A program made the translations under genes and the position numbers. From JBEKYD01 sp049509915 (GTDB lineage Bacteria > Acidobacteriota > Terriglobia > Bryobacterales > Bryobacteraceae): a stretch of DNA of 39,288 bases. The notes beneath the pieces are model-generated. The model was not told the origin of the DNA. It was given only the letters and a program-made list of their open reading frames with translations, and ran no database searches. The stretch covers positions 1 to 39,288 of the forward strand of contig JBEKZL010000068.1 in NCBI GenBank assembly GCA_049509915.1, in the 5' to 3' direction. Of the stretch, positions 27,039-36,400 are shown piece by piece. The first letter of the stretch is position 1. Each line of letters opens with the position of its first letter.

Positions 27039-27587
27039 CTACTTCTTTTCCATCTCCTGCAGTTTCTCGACGCGGCGCTTCAGATCCGCGTCGTCGCTCG
27101 CGAACCTGGCGTTCAAATAGGCTTTGAGAACCTCTTCGGCCAGTTTCGGCCCGATCACCCAGGCGCCCAGGCACAGCACGTTCACATCGTCGTGCTCCAC
27201 CGATTGGTGCGCGCAGTACGTGTCGTGGCACAGCGCCGCGCGCATGCCGCGGACCTTGTTGACGGCGATCGCGGCGCCTACTCCCGTACCGCAAACCATA
27301 ATGCCGCGCTGGGACCGTCCCGACAGGACCTCGTCGCACAGTTTTTGGGCGATATCCGGAAAGTCGACCGGATCGGTGCTGTACGTTCCGATGTCTTTGA
27401 CCGTGTGCCCCCAGGATTGGAGCGTTTCGATGACCGGCCCCTTCAGCGGAAAGCCGGCGTGGTCGCAGCCCACCACCAGGCGCCACTTGGCCGGACCCGT
27501 GGCCGCTGCCTGCACCTCGGCGGCGACCAGCGGCGCGGCGGCCATGCCGCCGATGAACCGGCGTCTTGCCATGTTCCTAGCGTCCAT
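27039..27587 (-). CDS. RpiB/LacAB-family sugar-phosphate isomerase with Tat signal
   Basis: Residues about 35-182 are a complete RpiB fold, the family that interconverts ribose-5-phosphate and ribulose-5-phosphate or related aldose/ketose phosphates. Visible residues include D42/H43 (CDHAG), C99 in VCGTGVGAAIAVNK and H132 in EHDDVNVLCLG, matching the catalytic Cys and His. In front is MARRRFIGGMAAAPLVAAEV, a twin-arginine signal, which is unusual because sugar phosphates are cytoplasmic. The ATG at 27587 has GGAGG 10 bases upstream, so the signal is part of the gene. It is divergent from the aldo/keto reductase, which also carries a Tat signal. A periplasmic role on unphosphorylated sugars is possible but unproven. 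Confidence 0.88.
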   Translation of the reverse strand: MDARNMARRRFIGGMAAAPLVAAEVQAAATGPAKWRLVVGCDHAGFPLKGPVIETLQSWGHTVKDIGTYSTDPVDFPDIAQKLCDEVLSGRSQRGIMVCGTGVGAAIAVNKVRGMRAALCHDTYCAHQSVEHDDVNVLCLGAWVIGPKLAEEVLKAYLNARFASDDADLKRRVEKLQEMEKK

Positions 27588-27817
27588 TTTCAAGTTCCTC
27601 CGGCGGCTCCATCCCCGGTTCGCAGCCGGTCGGTGGAACGCGGACAACCGGCGCGAAATGCACGCGGCGGTTGAGTCTTCATTCTCGCAGAAGCCAGCCT
27701 GCGGGAACAAACCCGCGCGGCGCCGCTCATCGCCAGTCGATTCTTGCGCGCCGCGCCCCGCCAAGACTTTGCGCGGGCGCAGCCCTGCGGTATGCTTGAC
27801 CGGGGAGGTATTGCAGT

Positions 27818-28825
27818 ATGCGCAATTCCAAAATCGTCGCCCGGCGCGAGTTTCTGGATACCGCCGGCGCGATGACAATCGGCGCCTTCCTGGCGCGCGG
27901 CCTCTGGGCCGCGGACGAGCGCCAGGGCGACATGATCTATCGCAAGCTTGGAAAGACCGGCGAGCGCGTCTCGGCCATCGGTCTCGGCGGCTACCACATC
28001 GGCGAGGCCCCAAGCGAACAGGATGCCATTCGCCTGGTCCGAAGCGCCATCGACCGGGGTATGACGTTCCTGGATAACTCCTGGGACTATATGGCCGGCA
28101 AGTGCGAAACCTGGATGGGAAAGGCGCTACGCGACGGCTACCGGCAGAAGATCTTTCTGATGACGAAATTCGACGGCCGCACCCGGGCGTCGACGGCGCG
28201 GCAAATCGAAGACTCGCTGACCCGCCTCCAAACCGATCACGTGGACCTCATGCAGTTCCACGAAAATATCCGCCTCGAAGACCCCGACCGTTTCTTCAAC
28301 GACGGGCCGGTCGAAGCGCTTTTGGATGCTAAGAAAGCGGGCAAGATCCGCTACATCGGCTTCACCGGGCACAAAGATCCCCTGGTTCACCTGCGCATGC
28401 TGGAAGTGGCGCAGACGCACCACTTTCAGTTCGACACGGCGCAGATGCCGCTGGGCCCGCTCGACGCGCATTTCCGGAGCTTTGCCCGGCAGGCCGTCCC
28501 GAAGCTGGTGGAGCAAGGGGTCGCCGTGCTGGCGATGAAGACCATGGCCGGCGGCGGTGTTCCGAAGGCGAAACTGGCCACGCCAATCGAATGCCTGCAT
28601 TACGCGTTGAACCTGCCGACTTCGGTGGTGATTACCGGAATTCCCGACCAGAAGACGCTCGACCAGGCCTTCGAAGCGGTGCGCACGTTTCAGCCGCTCA
28701 GCCAGGGCCAGCTCTCGGGACTGCTGGCGAAGACGCGTGAGGCCGCGCTTAGCGGTAAGTACGAGTATTTCAAGACGACTCCGCGAGCCGATGGCACCGC
28801 GCTCAACCCGCAGTGGATGGGCTGA
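27818..28825 (+). CDS. Tat-exported aldo/keto reductase
   Basis: The 335-residue protein has a Tat-type N terminus (ARREFLDTAGAMTIGAFLAR, with RR at 9-10). An aldo/keto reductase barrel starting YRKLGKTGERVSAIGLGGYH follows. The catalytic tetrad D86, Y91 (FLDNSWDY), K117 (LMTKFDG) and H148 (MQFHEN) is complete, so NAD(P)H-dependent carbonyl reduction is likely. Export of a cofactor-dependent enzyme folded in the cytoplasm is what the Tat route allows. GGGGAGG lies 10 bases before the ATG. The 230-base gap to the divergent isomerase probably holds promoters for both. Confidence 0.92.
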   Translation: MRNSKIVARREFLDTAGAMTIGAFLARGLWAADERQGDMIYRKLGKTGERVSAIGLGGYHIGEAPSEQDAIRLVRSAIDRGMTFLDNSWDYMAGKCETWMGKALRDGYRQKIFLMTKFDGRTRASTARQIEDSLTRLQTDHVDLMQFHENIRLEDPDRFFNDGPVEALLDAKKAGKIRYIGFTGHKDPLVHLRMLEVAQTHHFQFDTAQMPLGPLDAHFRSFARQAVPKLVEQGVAVLAMKTMAGGGVPKAKLATPIECLHYALNLPTSVVITGIPDQKTLDQAFEAVRTFQPLSQGQLSGLLAKTREAALSGKYEYFKTTPRADGTALNPQWMG

Positions 28826-28944
28826 AATCCGAGAACGGCGGAGAACCTGGTCACTGCGTGGATGCGGTTGAGCCTGGTTTCAGGCCTGGCGTGCTGCGGC
28901 GATTTCTCACGAAAGGGCGATGGCCGGTCCGAGTGGGGCACCAG

Positions 28945-29739
28945 TCACTCCTGCCGCTGGTGCAGGTGGGGATGGGTATGGGTCTCGCCGGAAGCGTGCC
29001 GGTGGCGGTGGGCATGCACCAGGTTGGTGCGCTCCAGCAGCGGCCGGTCGGCCAGCACCTCGGCGGGAGTTCCTTCCGCGGCTACGCGGCCGCCGTCGAG
29101 CACGTAGCAGCGGTCGGCGATATCCGCCAGATCGCCCAGGTCGTGCGTCGCGGTGATGACCGATTTGGCGCCGCCGCCCCACTCCACCAGCAGGTCGATG
29201 AGTTCGCTCTGGCTGCGCGGATCGAGCGAGCCGAGGGGTTCGTCCAGCAGCAGGACCGCCGGGTCGAGCACCAGCACGCTGGCCAGCGCCACGCGTTTCT
29301 TTTCGCCGCCGGAAAGGCGGTGCGGCACGCGGTCCTTGAGGTGCGAAAGGCGCAGCCGCTCCAGAATTTCGGCCACGCGCTGGCGTACTTCCGGCTTCGG
29401 CCAGCGGAGTTGCAAAGGGGCGAAAGCCACTTCGTCGAACACGGTCGGGTTGAACAATTGCACGTCGGGGTTCTGAAACACCAGGCCCACCTGACGGCGG
29501 AAGCGGAAGGCGAACTGGTCGTCGGCGAAGCGCGCCTCGCTCAGTTCCTCGCCCCGGAACCGGACCGCGCCGGACTGGGGGAAGTACAACCCGTCCAGCA
29601 GGCGCAGCAGGGTGGACTTGCCGGAGCCGTTGGCGCCCACCAGCGCCACCCGGCTGCCCTCCGGAAAGGCCAGGCTCAGCCGATCGAGCGCCGCCAGGCT
29701 GTCATAACGGTAGGTAAGCTGGTCGACCTCAAATAGCAT
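28945..29739 (-). CDS. cbiO: Cobalt/nickel ECF transporter ATPase with His-rich tail
   Basis: This 264-residue ABC ATPase powers the importer encoded by cbiM and cbiQ. Walker A GANGSGKST, Q-loop VGLVFQNPD, signature LSGGEKKR, Walker B VLLLDEP and H-loop TATHD are all present. After the domain the tail reads VHAHRHRHASGETHTHPHLH, with nine histidines in 20 residues, suggesting transition-metal binding or sensing. The ATG at 29739 (MLFEVDQLTYRY) is the family start; an upstream start would add a sequence without homology. It lies about 180 bases downstream of cbiQ, a gap containing a 10-bp hairpin. Confidence 0.95.
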   Translation of the reverse strand: MLFEVDQLTYRYDSLAALDRLSLAFPEGSRVALVGANGSGKSTLLRLLDGLYFPQSGAVRFRGEELSEARFADDQFAFRFRRQVGLVFQNPDVQLFNPTVFDEVAFAPLQLRWPKPEVRQRVAEILERLRLSHLKDRVPHRLSGGEKKRVALASVLVLDPAVLLLDEPLGSLDPRSQSELIDLLVEWGGGAKSVITATHDLGDLADIADRCYVLDGGRVAAEGTPAEVLADRPLLERTNLVHAHRHRHASGETHTHPHLHQRQE

Positions 29740-29764
29740 TGTCGCTCCGGTGCGGCCCACCGTG

Positions 29765-29794
29765 GGGCAGACCATCGTTTCTCGTGGTCTGCCC
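29765..29794. repeat. Perfect 10-bp inverted repeat between cbiQ and cbiO
   Basis: GGGCAGACCA (29765-29774) and TGGTCTGCCC (29785-29794) form a perfect stem with a 10-base loop. It sits in the roughly 180-base non-coding gap that splits the importer operon. No T run follows on either strand, so a mRNA stability or processing element is more likely than a full terminator. Confidence 0.6.
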
Positions 29795-29920
29795 TGCACC
29801 CGGCGCTCGACCGTTTACACTGGTGCGCAGCCCCACGCCAGGACTTCGAAATCTCGGCGCTGCGGGCGGCAGCGCCGGCCGAGCGCCCGCGCCACGAAAG
29901 CCAACAGATTCAGCCATGCC

Positions 29921-30736
29921 TCACCGGCCCACCCAGACGGCCGCCAATGACAACCCGGCAAAGCCCGCCAGGGCGAGCCAATCGGCCGCCGTCATCCGGA
30001 AGTCGTCGAGCAGGTACACTTCCCCACGAAAGCCGCGCGCCTGCATAGCCAGGTAAACGTCGCCGCCCAATTGCAAGGTGCGCCCCAGCAGCACCGCGGC
30101 GCTCGAAACCGCCATGCGCCGGCTGTCGGCGCCGGTGAGGCGGCCCACCGTGCGGCTCTGCCGCGATTCGAACATCTCGTGCGCGGTTTCGACCAGCAGC
30201 AGAATGTATCGCGACGTCATCCCCAGCACCACCACGAATACCACCGGCACGCGGAAGATGCGCAGCGCTTTCAGAACGTGCATCCAGGCGGTGGTCAGCA
30301 CCAGCAGCAACGCCAGCGTCGCGGCGGTTTCCGCGCGCATCACCAAAAAGGCGGCCGAGGTGGCTCCCGGCGCGGTCACGGCCCAGCCAAGGCCGGGAAG
30401 CCGATAGAGCGGCGGTCCGGGCGTGAGGAAAAGGGCCGGCAGGGCGACGGCGCCGGTGAAGAACAGTGCGGCCATCCACACCCGCGCCGCCAGCACGCGA
30501 ATGGGAATGCGCGAGAGCGCGGCAAGCACGATCGCCATGCCCAGAAGGGCCGCAATCGAGCTCAGACGGGTCGCCAGCACGCTGACCAGAATCAGCGCGA
30601 ACAGGCCTGCCACTTTCACCCGTGGATCGAGCGCTTGCAGCAAGCCCCGCCGGTGCACCGAATCCTCCGCCTCGAGGGTACGCTCGATCGCCTGGTATAG
30701 CCCTTCGATGGTGCGCTCGGCGACCCCGCGCCTCAT
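29921..30736 (-). CDS. cbiQ: Cobalt/nickel ECF transporter transmembrane coupling protein
   Basis: The 271-residue integral membrane protein links the ATPase to the metal-binding subunit. It begins MRRGVAERTIEGLYQAIER, has DPRVKVAGLFALILVSVLAT (the first membrane helix of CbiQ) and several further helices. SRYILLLVETAHEMFESRQSR and YLAMQARGFRG are cytoplasmic coupling motifs that dock onto CbiO. The ATG overlaps the cbiM stop (ATGA, 30733-30736), so translation is coupled. The frame is open far upstream through cbiM, but the coupled ATG matches the family start. Confidence 0.93.
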   Translation of the reverse strand: MRRGVAERTIEGLYQAIERTLEAEDSVHRRGLLQALDPRVKVAGLFALILVSVLATRLSSIAALLGMAIVLAALSRIPIRVLAARVWMAALFFTGAVALPALFLTPGPPLYRLPGLGWAVTAPGATSAAFLVMRAETAATLALLLVLTTAWMHVLKALRIFRVPVVFVVVLGMTSRYILLLVETAHEMFESRQSRTVGRLTGADSRRMAVSSAAVLLGRTLQLGGDVYLAMQARGFRGEVYLLDDFRMTAADWLALAGFAGLSLAAVWVGR

Positions 30737-31797
30737 GTGAACGGCTCCGGCCGGTAGCCGGGACGAAGCCATCTCCCAAACGCGAGACACGCCAGCACGA
30801 TCAAGCCGGCGCCGAACATGGCCGAGAGCAGATAGCCGAAGCCGGCGCTGCGGATGTACGGGGGAGCGTAGCGCGCGAACGGCGCGGTCCATAGGGAAGC
30901 GAGATGGGCCAACCCGGCGGGCGCCTGGGCCGGCGCGGGCTGGTGGAACGACGACGCCGCGATTTGGCGGCGAACCGCCGCGTCGGCGTAATCCGGCGCC
31001 GCCCACTCGCCCCAGGCCGAACCCGCCGCCAGGATACCCAGCGGCGTCAGCACCAACAACGCGCCCAGGCCCGCCCAAAGCGGACGCAGCGAAGCCGCGG
31101 GGGACGCCGAATCCACCCGCCCGGCGGTCGCTTGCAGCAGGGACGGGTCCGACTTCTGCAGGAAGGCAACCACCCCGGCCGACACCACGAACTCGGCCAG
31201 TCCGGCGATGGTCAGGTGGCCGATCATCATGGCCGGGATCGCCACCCGGAGCGGGTAGGGGCAATACAGCGGCGCGCCCGCGGCGGTGCGGTAGAGCAGC
31301 GGCTGGATGCCGAACTCGATGGCCGCCGCCAGAGCCGAAACGTTGATCGCGAGGTAGCCCGCGATGCCCGCTGCCAGCGCTCGCCGTGGCGCCGTAAGAG
31401 GCGCACGGGCCGCCAGCAGCCGGTACACCCCGTAGGAAACCAGCGCACCCACAATGGCCATGTTGAAACAATTCGCACCGATTGCGGTGATGCCGCCGTC
31501 GCCGAAGAATAAGGCCTGAATTACTAAAGCTACCGAAACCGCCAGCATGGCGGCCCACGGCCCCAGCACCACGCTGGCAAGCCCAACGCCCACCGCGTGT
31601 CCCGTGGTGCCGCCGGGCAGCGGAAGGTTGAACATCATCACCACGAAAGAAAATGCCGCAAACAGCGAAAGCAGCGGCACCAGCCGCGTCTGCAGCGCCT
31701 TCTTCACCCGCTGCACGGCCACGTACCAGAACGGTGCCGCGCCGGCGTAGAGCGCCGCGCATGTGGCCGGGCTCAAGTATCCATCCGGGATGTGCAT
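30733..31797 (-). CDS. cbiM: Cobalt/nickel substrate-capture protein, CbiM fused to a CbiN-like domain
   Basis: The 354-residue protein starts MHIPDGYLSP, where the free N-terminal Met-His coordinates Co2+ or Ni2+. Helices follow with PLPGGTTGHAVGVGLASVVL, FGDGGITAIGANCFNMAIVG and MIGHLTIAGLAEFVVSAGVV, typical of CbiM/NikM. After about residue 230 an extra part has a membrane helix (LWAGLGALLVLTPLGILAAG), a periplasmic loop and a final helix, as in CbiN/NikN or PDGLE-type partners fused to the core. The separate small subunit is therefore not needed. I see no B12 box in the roughly 100-base leader. Confidence 0.93.
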   Translation of the reverse strand: MHIPDGYLSPATCAALYAGAAPFWYVAVQRVKKALQTRLVPLLSLFAAFSFVVMMFNLPLPGGTTGHAVGVGLASVVLGPWAAMLAVSVALVIQALFFGDGGITAIGANCFNMAIVGALVSYGVYRLLAARAPLTAPRRALAAGIAGYLAINVSALAAAIEFGIQPLLYRTAAGAPLYCPYPLRVAIPAMMIGHLTIAGLAEFVVSAGVVAFLQKSDPSLLQATAGRVDSASPAASLRPLWAGLGALLVLTPLGILAAGSAWGEWAAPDYADAAVRRQIAASSFHQPAPAQAPAGLAHLASLWTAPFARYAPPYIRSAGFGYLLSAMFGAGLIVLACLAFGRWLRPGYRPEPFT

Positions 31798-31891
31798 GTT
31801 TCCTGGAACTCCAGTGTAGTACGATTAGCGGAATCGTAGCACGGCGAAGCTCCGAGTCAGAGGCGCGGCCGTGAGAAGCTGTGAAAAATTC

Positions 31892-31970
31892 AATATTAGC
31901 CACCGATGAACGCAGATAAAACCTTGGTTTCCTTCATCGGTGTTCATCGGTGTTCATCGGTGGCTATATT
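31892..31970. repeat. Hairpin-forming repeat with three tandem TTCATCGGTG units
   Basis: The right side holds three perfect 10-bp units TTCATCGGTG at 31933-31942, 31943-31952 and 31953-31962. The left side (AATATTAGCCACCGATGAA, 31892-31910) is the inverted partner of the last unit with its flank (TTCATCGGTGGCTATATT, 31953-31970), with one bulged base. The structure could fold as a 17-18 bp stem. Similar CACCGATGAAC words are scattered in many environmental bacterial genomes. A short open frame at 31906 that reads through it is not a gene. Confidence 0.75.
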
Positions 31971-32009
31971 TCTTAACAGCGTCCGAGCGAGCGGTTGCCG
32001 GGACTACCG

Positions 32010-33008
32010 TCAACTGCCTACCCGGATTACCACCTTCCCCATGGGACTTTCCCCCAGGCGCGCGAAGCCGGCTTTCACCTCTTCAAACGCGAAAACCCGG
32101 TCGACCACGGGGCGGCGATCGATGGAGCGGAGGCGGATGACGATCTCTTTCCATGCGGCTTGAGCCTCTGGCCGCGAATAAGAACCGACCGAGACCCCGC
32201 CAATCCGGTTGCGGCGGAAGAACAACGTGCCGGTGTTGAACTCCGGGACCGCCCCGGCGCTCCGTCCCACCACGCTGATTCGGCCGCGATTACCGAGCAT
32301 GGCGACAAGCTGGTTGAAAAGCGGGCCGCCGACGTTGTCCACCGCCAGGTCCACTTTCGCGGGCGACAGCGCGGCCGCCACTTTCCGGCGCAGATCCGCG
32401 TCGCCCGGGTCGAAGACAAAATCCGCGCCCAGGTGGAGAAGACGGGCGCGTTTTTCGGCGCTGCGCGACAACCCCGCCACCCGTAATCCCATGGAGCGCG
32501 CCAGCAGAACCGCGGCCACGCCGACGCCGCCCGAAGCGCCCGTCACCAGCACGGTCGATCCGGGCTCGGGCGCGGCCGGCGGGTCGCTCCACTGCGTCAG
32601 CGCCTGCCAGGCAGTCAGAAAAGTCAGTGGCGCGGCGGCCATTTCTTCCAGGCTCCAGCCCTCCGGCACCGGCGCCACGCTGTTGGCGGGAACCGCAACC
32701 AGTTCAGCCAGCGTTCCCCATCGCTCCACTCCCGCGTCGCAGCGCAGCACGCCCACCGTCTCACCCACTCGCGGCTCGGCCACCCCTTCGCCCACCGCAA
32801 CCACTTCCCCCACCCCGTCGCGGCCGAGCACGTGCGGCAGAGCCGGCTTGGCCGGATACATCGCCTGCGCCAGAAAGGCATCGGCCGGGTTCAGGGCCGC
32901 AAAATGCAGGCGCAGCAGGGCTTCTCCCGGAGCGCATGGGGGCGGCGCCGTCTCGGCCAGCCGCAGCTTTTCTACACCGTTCAAGGAATCTAGCAACCAG
33001 GCACGCAT
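32010..33008 (-). CDS. Zinc-independent MDR-type NAD(P)H oxidoreductase (quinone oxidoreductase-like)
   Basis: The 332-residue protein belongs to the medium-chain dehydrogenase/reductase superfamily. Its N-terminal GroES-like part has FAALNPADAFLAQAMYP and LGRDGVGEVVAVGEGV. The cofactor domain has VLVTGASGGVGVAAVLLARS and HLGADFVFDPGD. The structural-zinc cysteines are absent, which places it with quinone oxidoreductases and related enone reductases rather than alcohol dehydrogenases. The ATG at 33008 is the family start (MRAWLLDSLNGVEKLRL). Its substrate is unknown. It is divergent from the efflux operon. Confidence 0.92.
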   Translation of the reverse strand: MRAWLLDSLNGVEKLRLAETAPPPCAPGEALLRLHFAALNPADAFLAQAMYPAKPALPHVLGRDGVGEVVAVGEGVAEPRVGETVGVLRCDAGVERWGTLAELVAVPANSVAPVPEGWSLEEMAAAPLTFLTAWQALTQWSDPPAAPEPGSTVLVTGASGGVGVAAVLLARSMGLRVAGLSRSAEKRARLLHLGADFVFDPGDADLRRKVAAALSPAKVDLAVDNVGGPLFNQLVAMLGNRGRISVVGRSAGAVPEFNTGTLFFRRNRIGGVSVGSYSRPEAQAAWKEIVIRLRSIDRRPVVDRVFAFEEVKAGFARLGESPMGKVVIRVGS

Positions 33009-33427
33009 AGAATCTATTGTCTCGCGGGAACCTCGGAATCGACAAAACGCGCGAGCCGGGATTGCGGGTGAGGGTCGCCCCACCTTGCGAAAAGCCCGGC
33101 CTCCACCACCATTGGTGGCGTTGGTGAAGCTCCTTCGAGTTCCGGACCGACTCCCCCGGAAACCGGGCTCTCAGGCCCTCTGTCGACCGAAGGAACCCTG
33201 GACGGCTCCGGAAGCCCCGGTTGCCGGGGCCGGCGGGCCGGCTTCCCCGCCGAACAGCGGTGCACCAGATCCCAGCATGACACAGAAGCCGTGACCCTAG
33301 CCCCAAAGAGTTACGCCTCCCATAGGTCCCGGATCATCCAAACAATCCTGAAGTTGGATAGAATTAGATGATTCAATGAAGGTCCTTTCCGCGCTATGTT
33401 AGCGCCCGGCCTAAGCCATAATTCTGC
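33009..33427. other. Long divergent gap with GC-rich stem-loops
   Basis: No frame in this 419-base gap looks coding. It contains CCCGG-AAA-CCGGG (33155-33167) and GCCCCGG-TTG-CCGGGGC (33214-33230). The second is enclosed by the outer pair AAGCC (33212-33216)/GGCTT (33239-33243). The last 120 bases are less GC-rich and probably hold the efflux operon promoter. I checked by eye for B12, ydaO, RNase P, SRP and tmRNA signatures and found none. A structured leader or small RNA is possible. Confidence 0.4.
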
Positions 33428-36400
33428 ATGTGGATCGTTAAACTAGCTATTCGCCGCCCTTACACGTTTGTGGTAATGGCGTTGCTCATCGCCATCCTCG
33501 GGGCCGCTTCCATCGTGACCATGCCGGTCGATATTTTCCCCTATATCGACATCCCGGTGGTGAGTATCGTCTGGAGCTATACCGGTCTTACGCCCGAAGA
33601 GATGGAAAAGCGCATGATTACCATCTTCGAGCGCTCCCTGACCACCACAGTCAACGACATCGAGCACATGGAATCGCAGTCTTATAGCGGTGTCGCCGTG
33701 GTCCGCGTGTACTTCCAGCCCAACGCCAAGGTGGACATGGCGCTGGCGCAGGTGACGGCCCAATCGCAAACCCTGCTGCGCATTTTTCCGCCCGGCACCA
33801 CCCCTCCCAGCATCATTAAATACGACGCTTCCAGCGTCCCCATTCTGCAGCTTGCCCTGGGCAGCAAGACGCTCAGCGAACAGGAGTTGTTCGACCTCGG
33901 CCTGAATTTCATCCGCACCCAGTTGGCTACGGTCCGGGGCGCTGCCGTACCGCTTCCCTACGGCGGCAAGTTCCGCTCCGTCATGGTGGATTTGATTCCC
34001 GACCAGCTTTACGCCAAGGGCCTGTCGCCGGTGGATGTGTCGAACCTGCTGGGCAACCAGAGCCTGATTCTCCCGGCGGGCGACGCCAAGATCGGTCCCA
34101 GGGATTATCAGGTGCGGCTGAACAACAGCCCCCGCGTGCTGGCGGACATGAACAATATGCCGTTGAAGATCGTCAACGGCGCGCCCATCTATGTGCGCGA
34201 TGTGGCCCAGGTCCGCGACGGTTATAACGTCCAGACGTCCATCGTCCGCACCAACGGAACCCGCGGCGCGCTGGTGACGGTTCTGCGCAGCGGACAGGCC
34301 TCGACCCTGGCGGTGGTCAACGCGGTGAAGAAGACCCTCCCCAGGATTCTGGCCGGCCTGCCTTCGGCGCTCGAAGTGCGCCAGTTGTTCGACCAATCCC
34401 TGTTCGTGCGGGCGGCCATCAACGGCGTGGTGCGGGAAGCGGTCACGGCGGCGTGCCTGACCGGGCTGATGATCCTGATCTTTCTAGGGAGCTGGCGCAG
34501 CACCCTGATCGTCTGCATTTCGATTCCGCTATCGATCCTGGTTTCGCTCATCATGCTGGGGCTGATGGGCCACACCATCAACGTGATGACGCTGGGCGGG
34601 CTGGCGCTGGCGGTGGGCATCCTGGTGGACGACGCCACCGTGGAAATCGAAAACACCCACCGCAACATGGGCATGAAAAAGCCGCTGGTGCGCGCCGTGC
34701 TCGATGGCGCCCAGCAGATCGCCGCGCCCGCCTTCGTTTCCACCCTCTCCATCTGCATCGTGTTCGTGCCGGTGCTCATGCTCACCGGCGCCGCCAAGTA
34801 CCTGTTCACGCCGCTGGCCGAAGCCGTGGTGTTCGCCATGCTGGCTTCCTATCTTCTTTCGCGAACCCTGATTCCGCCCATGGTGCATTACATGCTAAGG
34901 CCGGAGCTGAAGCTTTACGCGCAGGGGGAGCACGGGGAATCGGCCGGCGGCACCGGCCCCTTCTGGAAGACGCACTACGCTTTCAGCCGGCGCTTCAACC
35001 GGTTGCGGACCGCCTATGCCGGCCAACTGGACTGGTGCCTGAACCACCGCGCGCCGGTGCTGATTGGCTTTGCGGTATTTGTGGCGCTCTCGCTCTGCCT
35101 GACCGGTTTCATCGGACGCGATTTCTTTCCGACGGTGGATTCCGGGCTGATGCGTCTGCACGCCAGGGCGGCTTCGGGCACGCGTATCGAGCAGACCGAA
35201 GTCCTGTTCCAGGATATCGAGCGTGAGATTCGCGAGGAGATCCCTCCGGCGGAAATCGACACCATCATCGACAACATCGGCGTTCCCAACGGCGGTTTCA
35301 ACCTGGCCTTCGGCGACAACCCGACCCTGGGCGTGGCCGATGGCGACATCCTGATCGCGCTCAACCAGGACGAGCACGGCCCCACCGCCGAGTACACCGA
35401 CCGGCTGCGCAAGCGCCTCCACCAGCGCTTCCCCGAGGTGGTCTTCTATTTCGAAGCCGCCAACATCACCAACCAGATCCTCAACTTCGGTTTGCCGGCG
35501 CCCATCGACGTGCAGGTGGTGGGCCGCACGCCGGAAGTCAACTACAGCATCGCCAACCAACTGCGCGACCGGATCGCGCGCATTCCCGGCGCGGCGGACG
35601 TCCACATCCACCAGGTGGTCGACTGGCCCACCATCGATATCAACGTGGACCGCAACAAGGCAGGCTATGTCGGTCTCAGCGAAAAGGACGTCAGCAACAG
35701 CCTGCTGGTATCGCTGGCTTCGAGCGGGCAGGTGGCGCCCACCCAGTGGCTGGACTGGAAAACCGGCGTCAGCTATCAGGTGAACGTGCAGACGCCGCAA
35801 TACAAGATGAATACCATGCGCGCATTGATGACAACCCCGATCGCCATTCCGACCGCCGCCATGACGTCCATCACCCAGACGTCGATCGCCGGCGCGGCCG
35901 ATGCGACGGTAGCGTCGGTGGCCGCCGGCCCCTTGCAGTCCTCGAGCGCCTACGGCAATCCGGGTGCGTCCGATGCCGGCCCACAGTTGCTGTCGAATCT
36001 GGCCGGTTCGGCCCGCGGCGTGGCTCCGGAGATCATCAACCATTACAACGTGCAGCCGGTCTTCGACGTTTACGCCAATATCGATCGGCGCGACCTGGGC
36101 GCGGTGGGTGACGCGGTGGAGAATATCGTGGCCGACGCTTCGAAGCGGCTTCCGCGGGGCACCACCATCGATGTCCGCGGCCAGATTACCACCATGCAAA
36201 CCTCGTTCTACCGGCTCGGCCTGGGCATGGTGTTCGCGGTGGTTCTGGTCTACCTGCTGATGGTTTTGAATTTTCAATCGTGGCTCGACCCGTTCATCAT
36301 CTTGATGGCGCTGCCGGGCGCCCTGGCCGGTATCGTGTGGATGCTGTTTCTGACCCAGACCACCTTCAGTGTTCCGTCGCTGATGGGTGCCATCATGTGT

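Noticed and set aside
31798..31891. Cobalamin or NiCo riboswitch before cbiM
   Set aside because: No B12 box or conserved core words are visible and the leader before the repeat is under 100 bases.
31933..31962. Possible CRISPR array
   Set aside because: The 10-bp units are directly adjacent without spacers and no cas gene is near.
31906..32163. Short open frame starting MNADKTLVSFIGVHRCSS
   Set aside because: It reads through the tandem TTCATCGGTG hairpin; it is a translation of a repeat, not a gene.
33106..33300. Cobalamin or ydaO riboswitch in the divergent gap
   Set aside because: A GGTGC and a GGGGAAGCCGG word on the minus strand are suggestive, but the remaining conserved core is absent.
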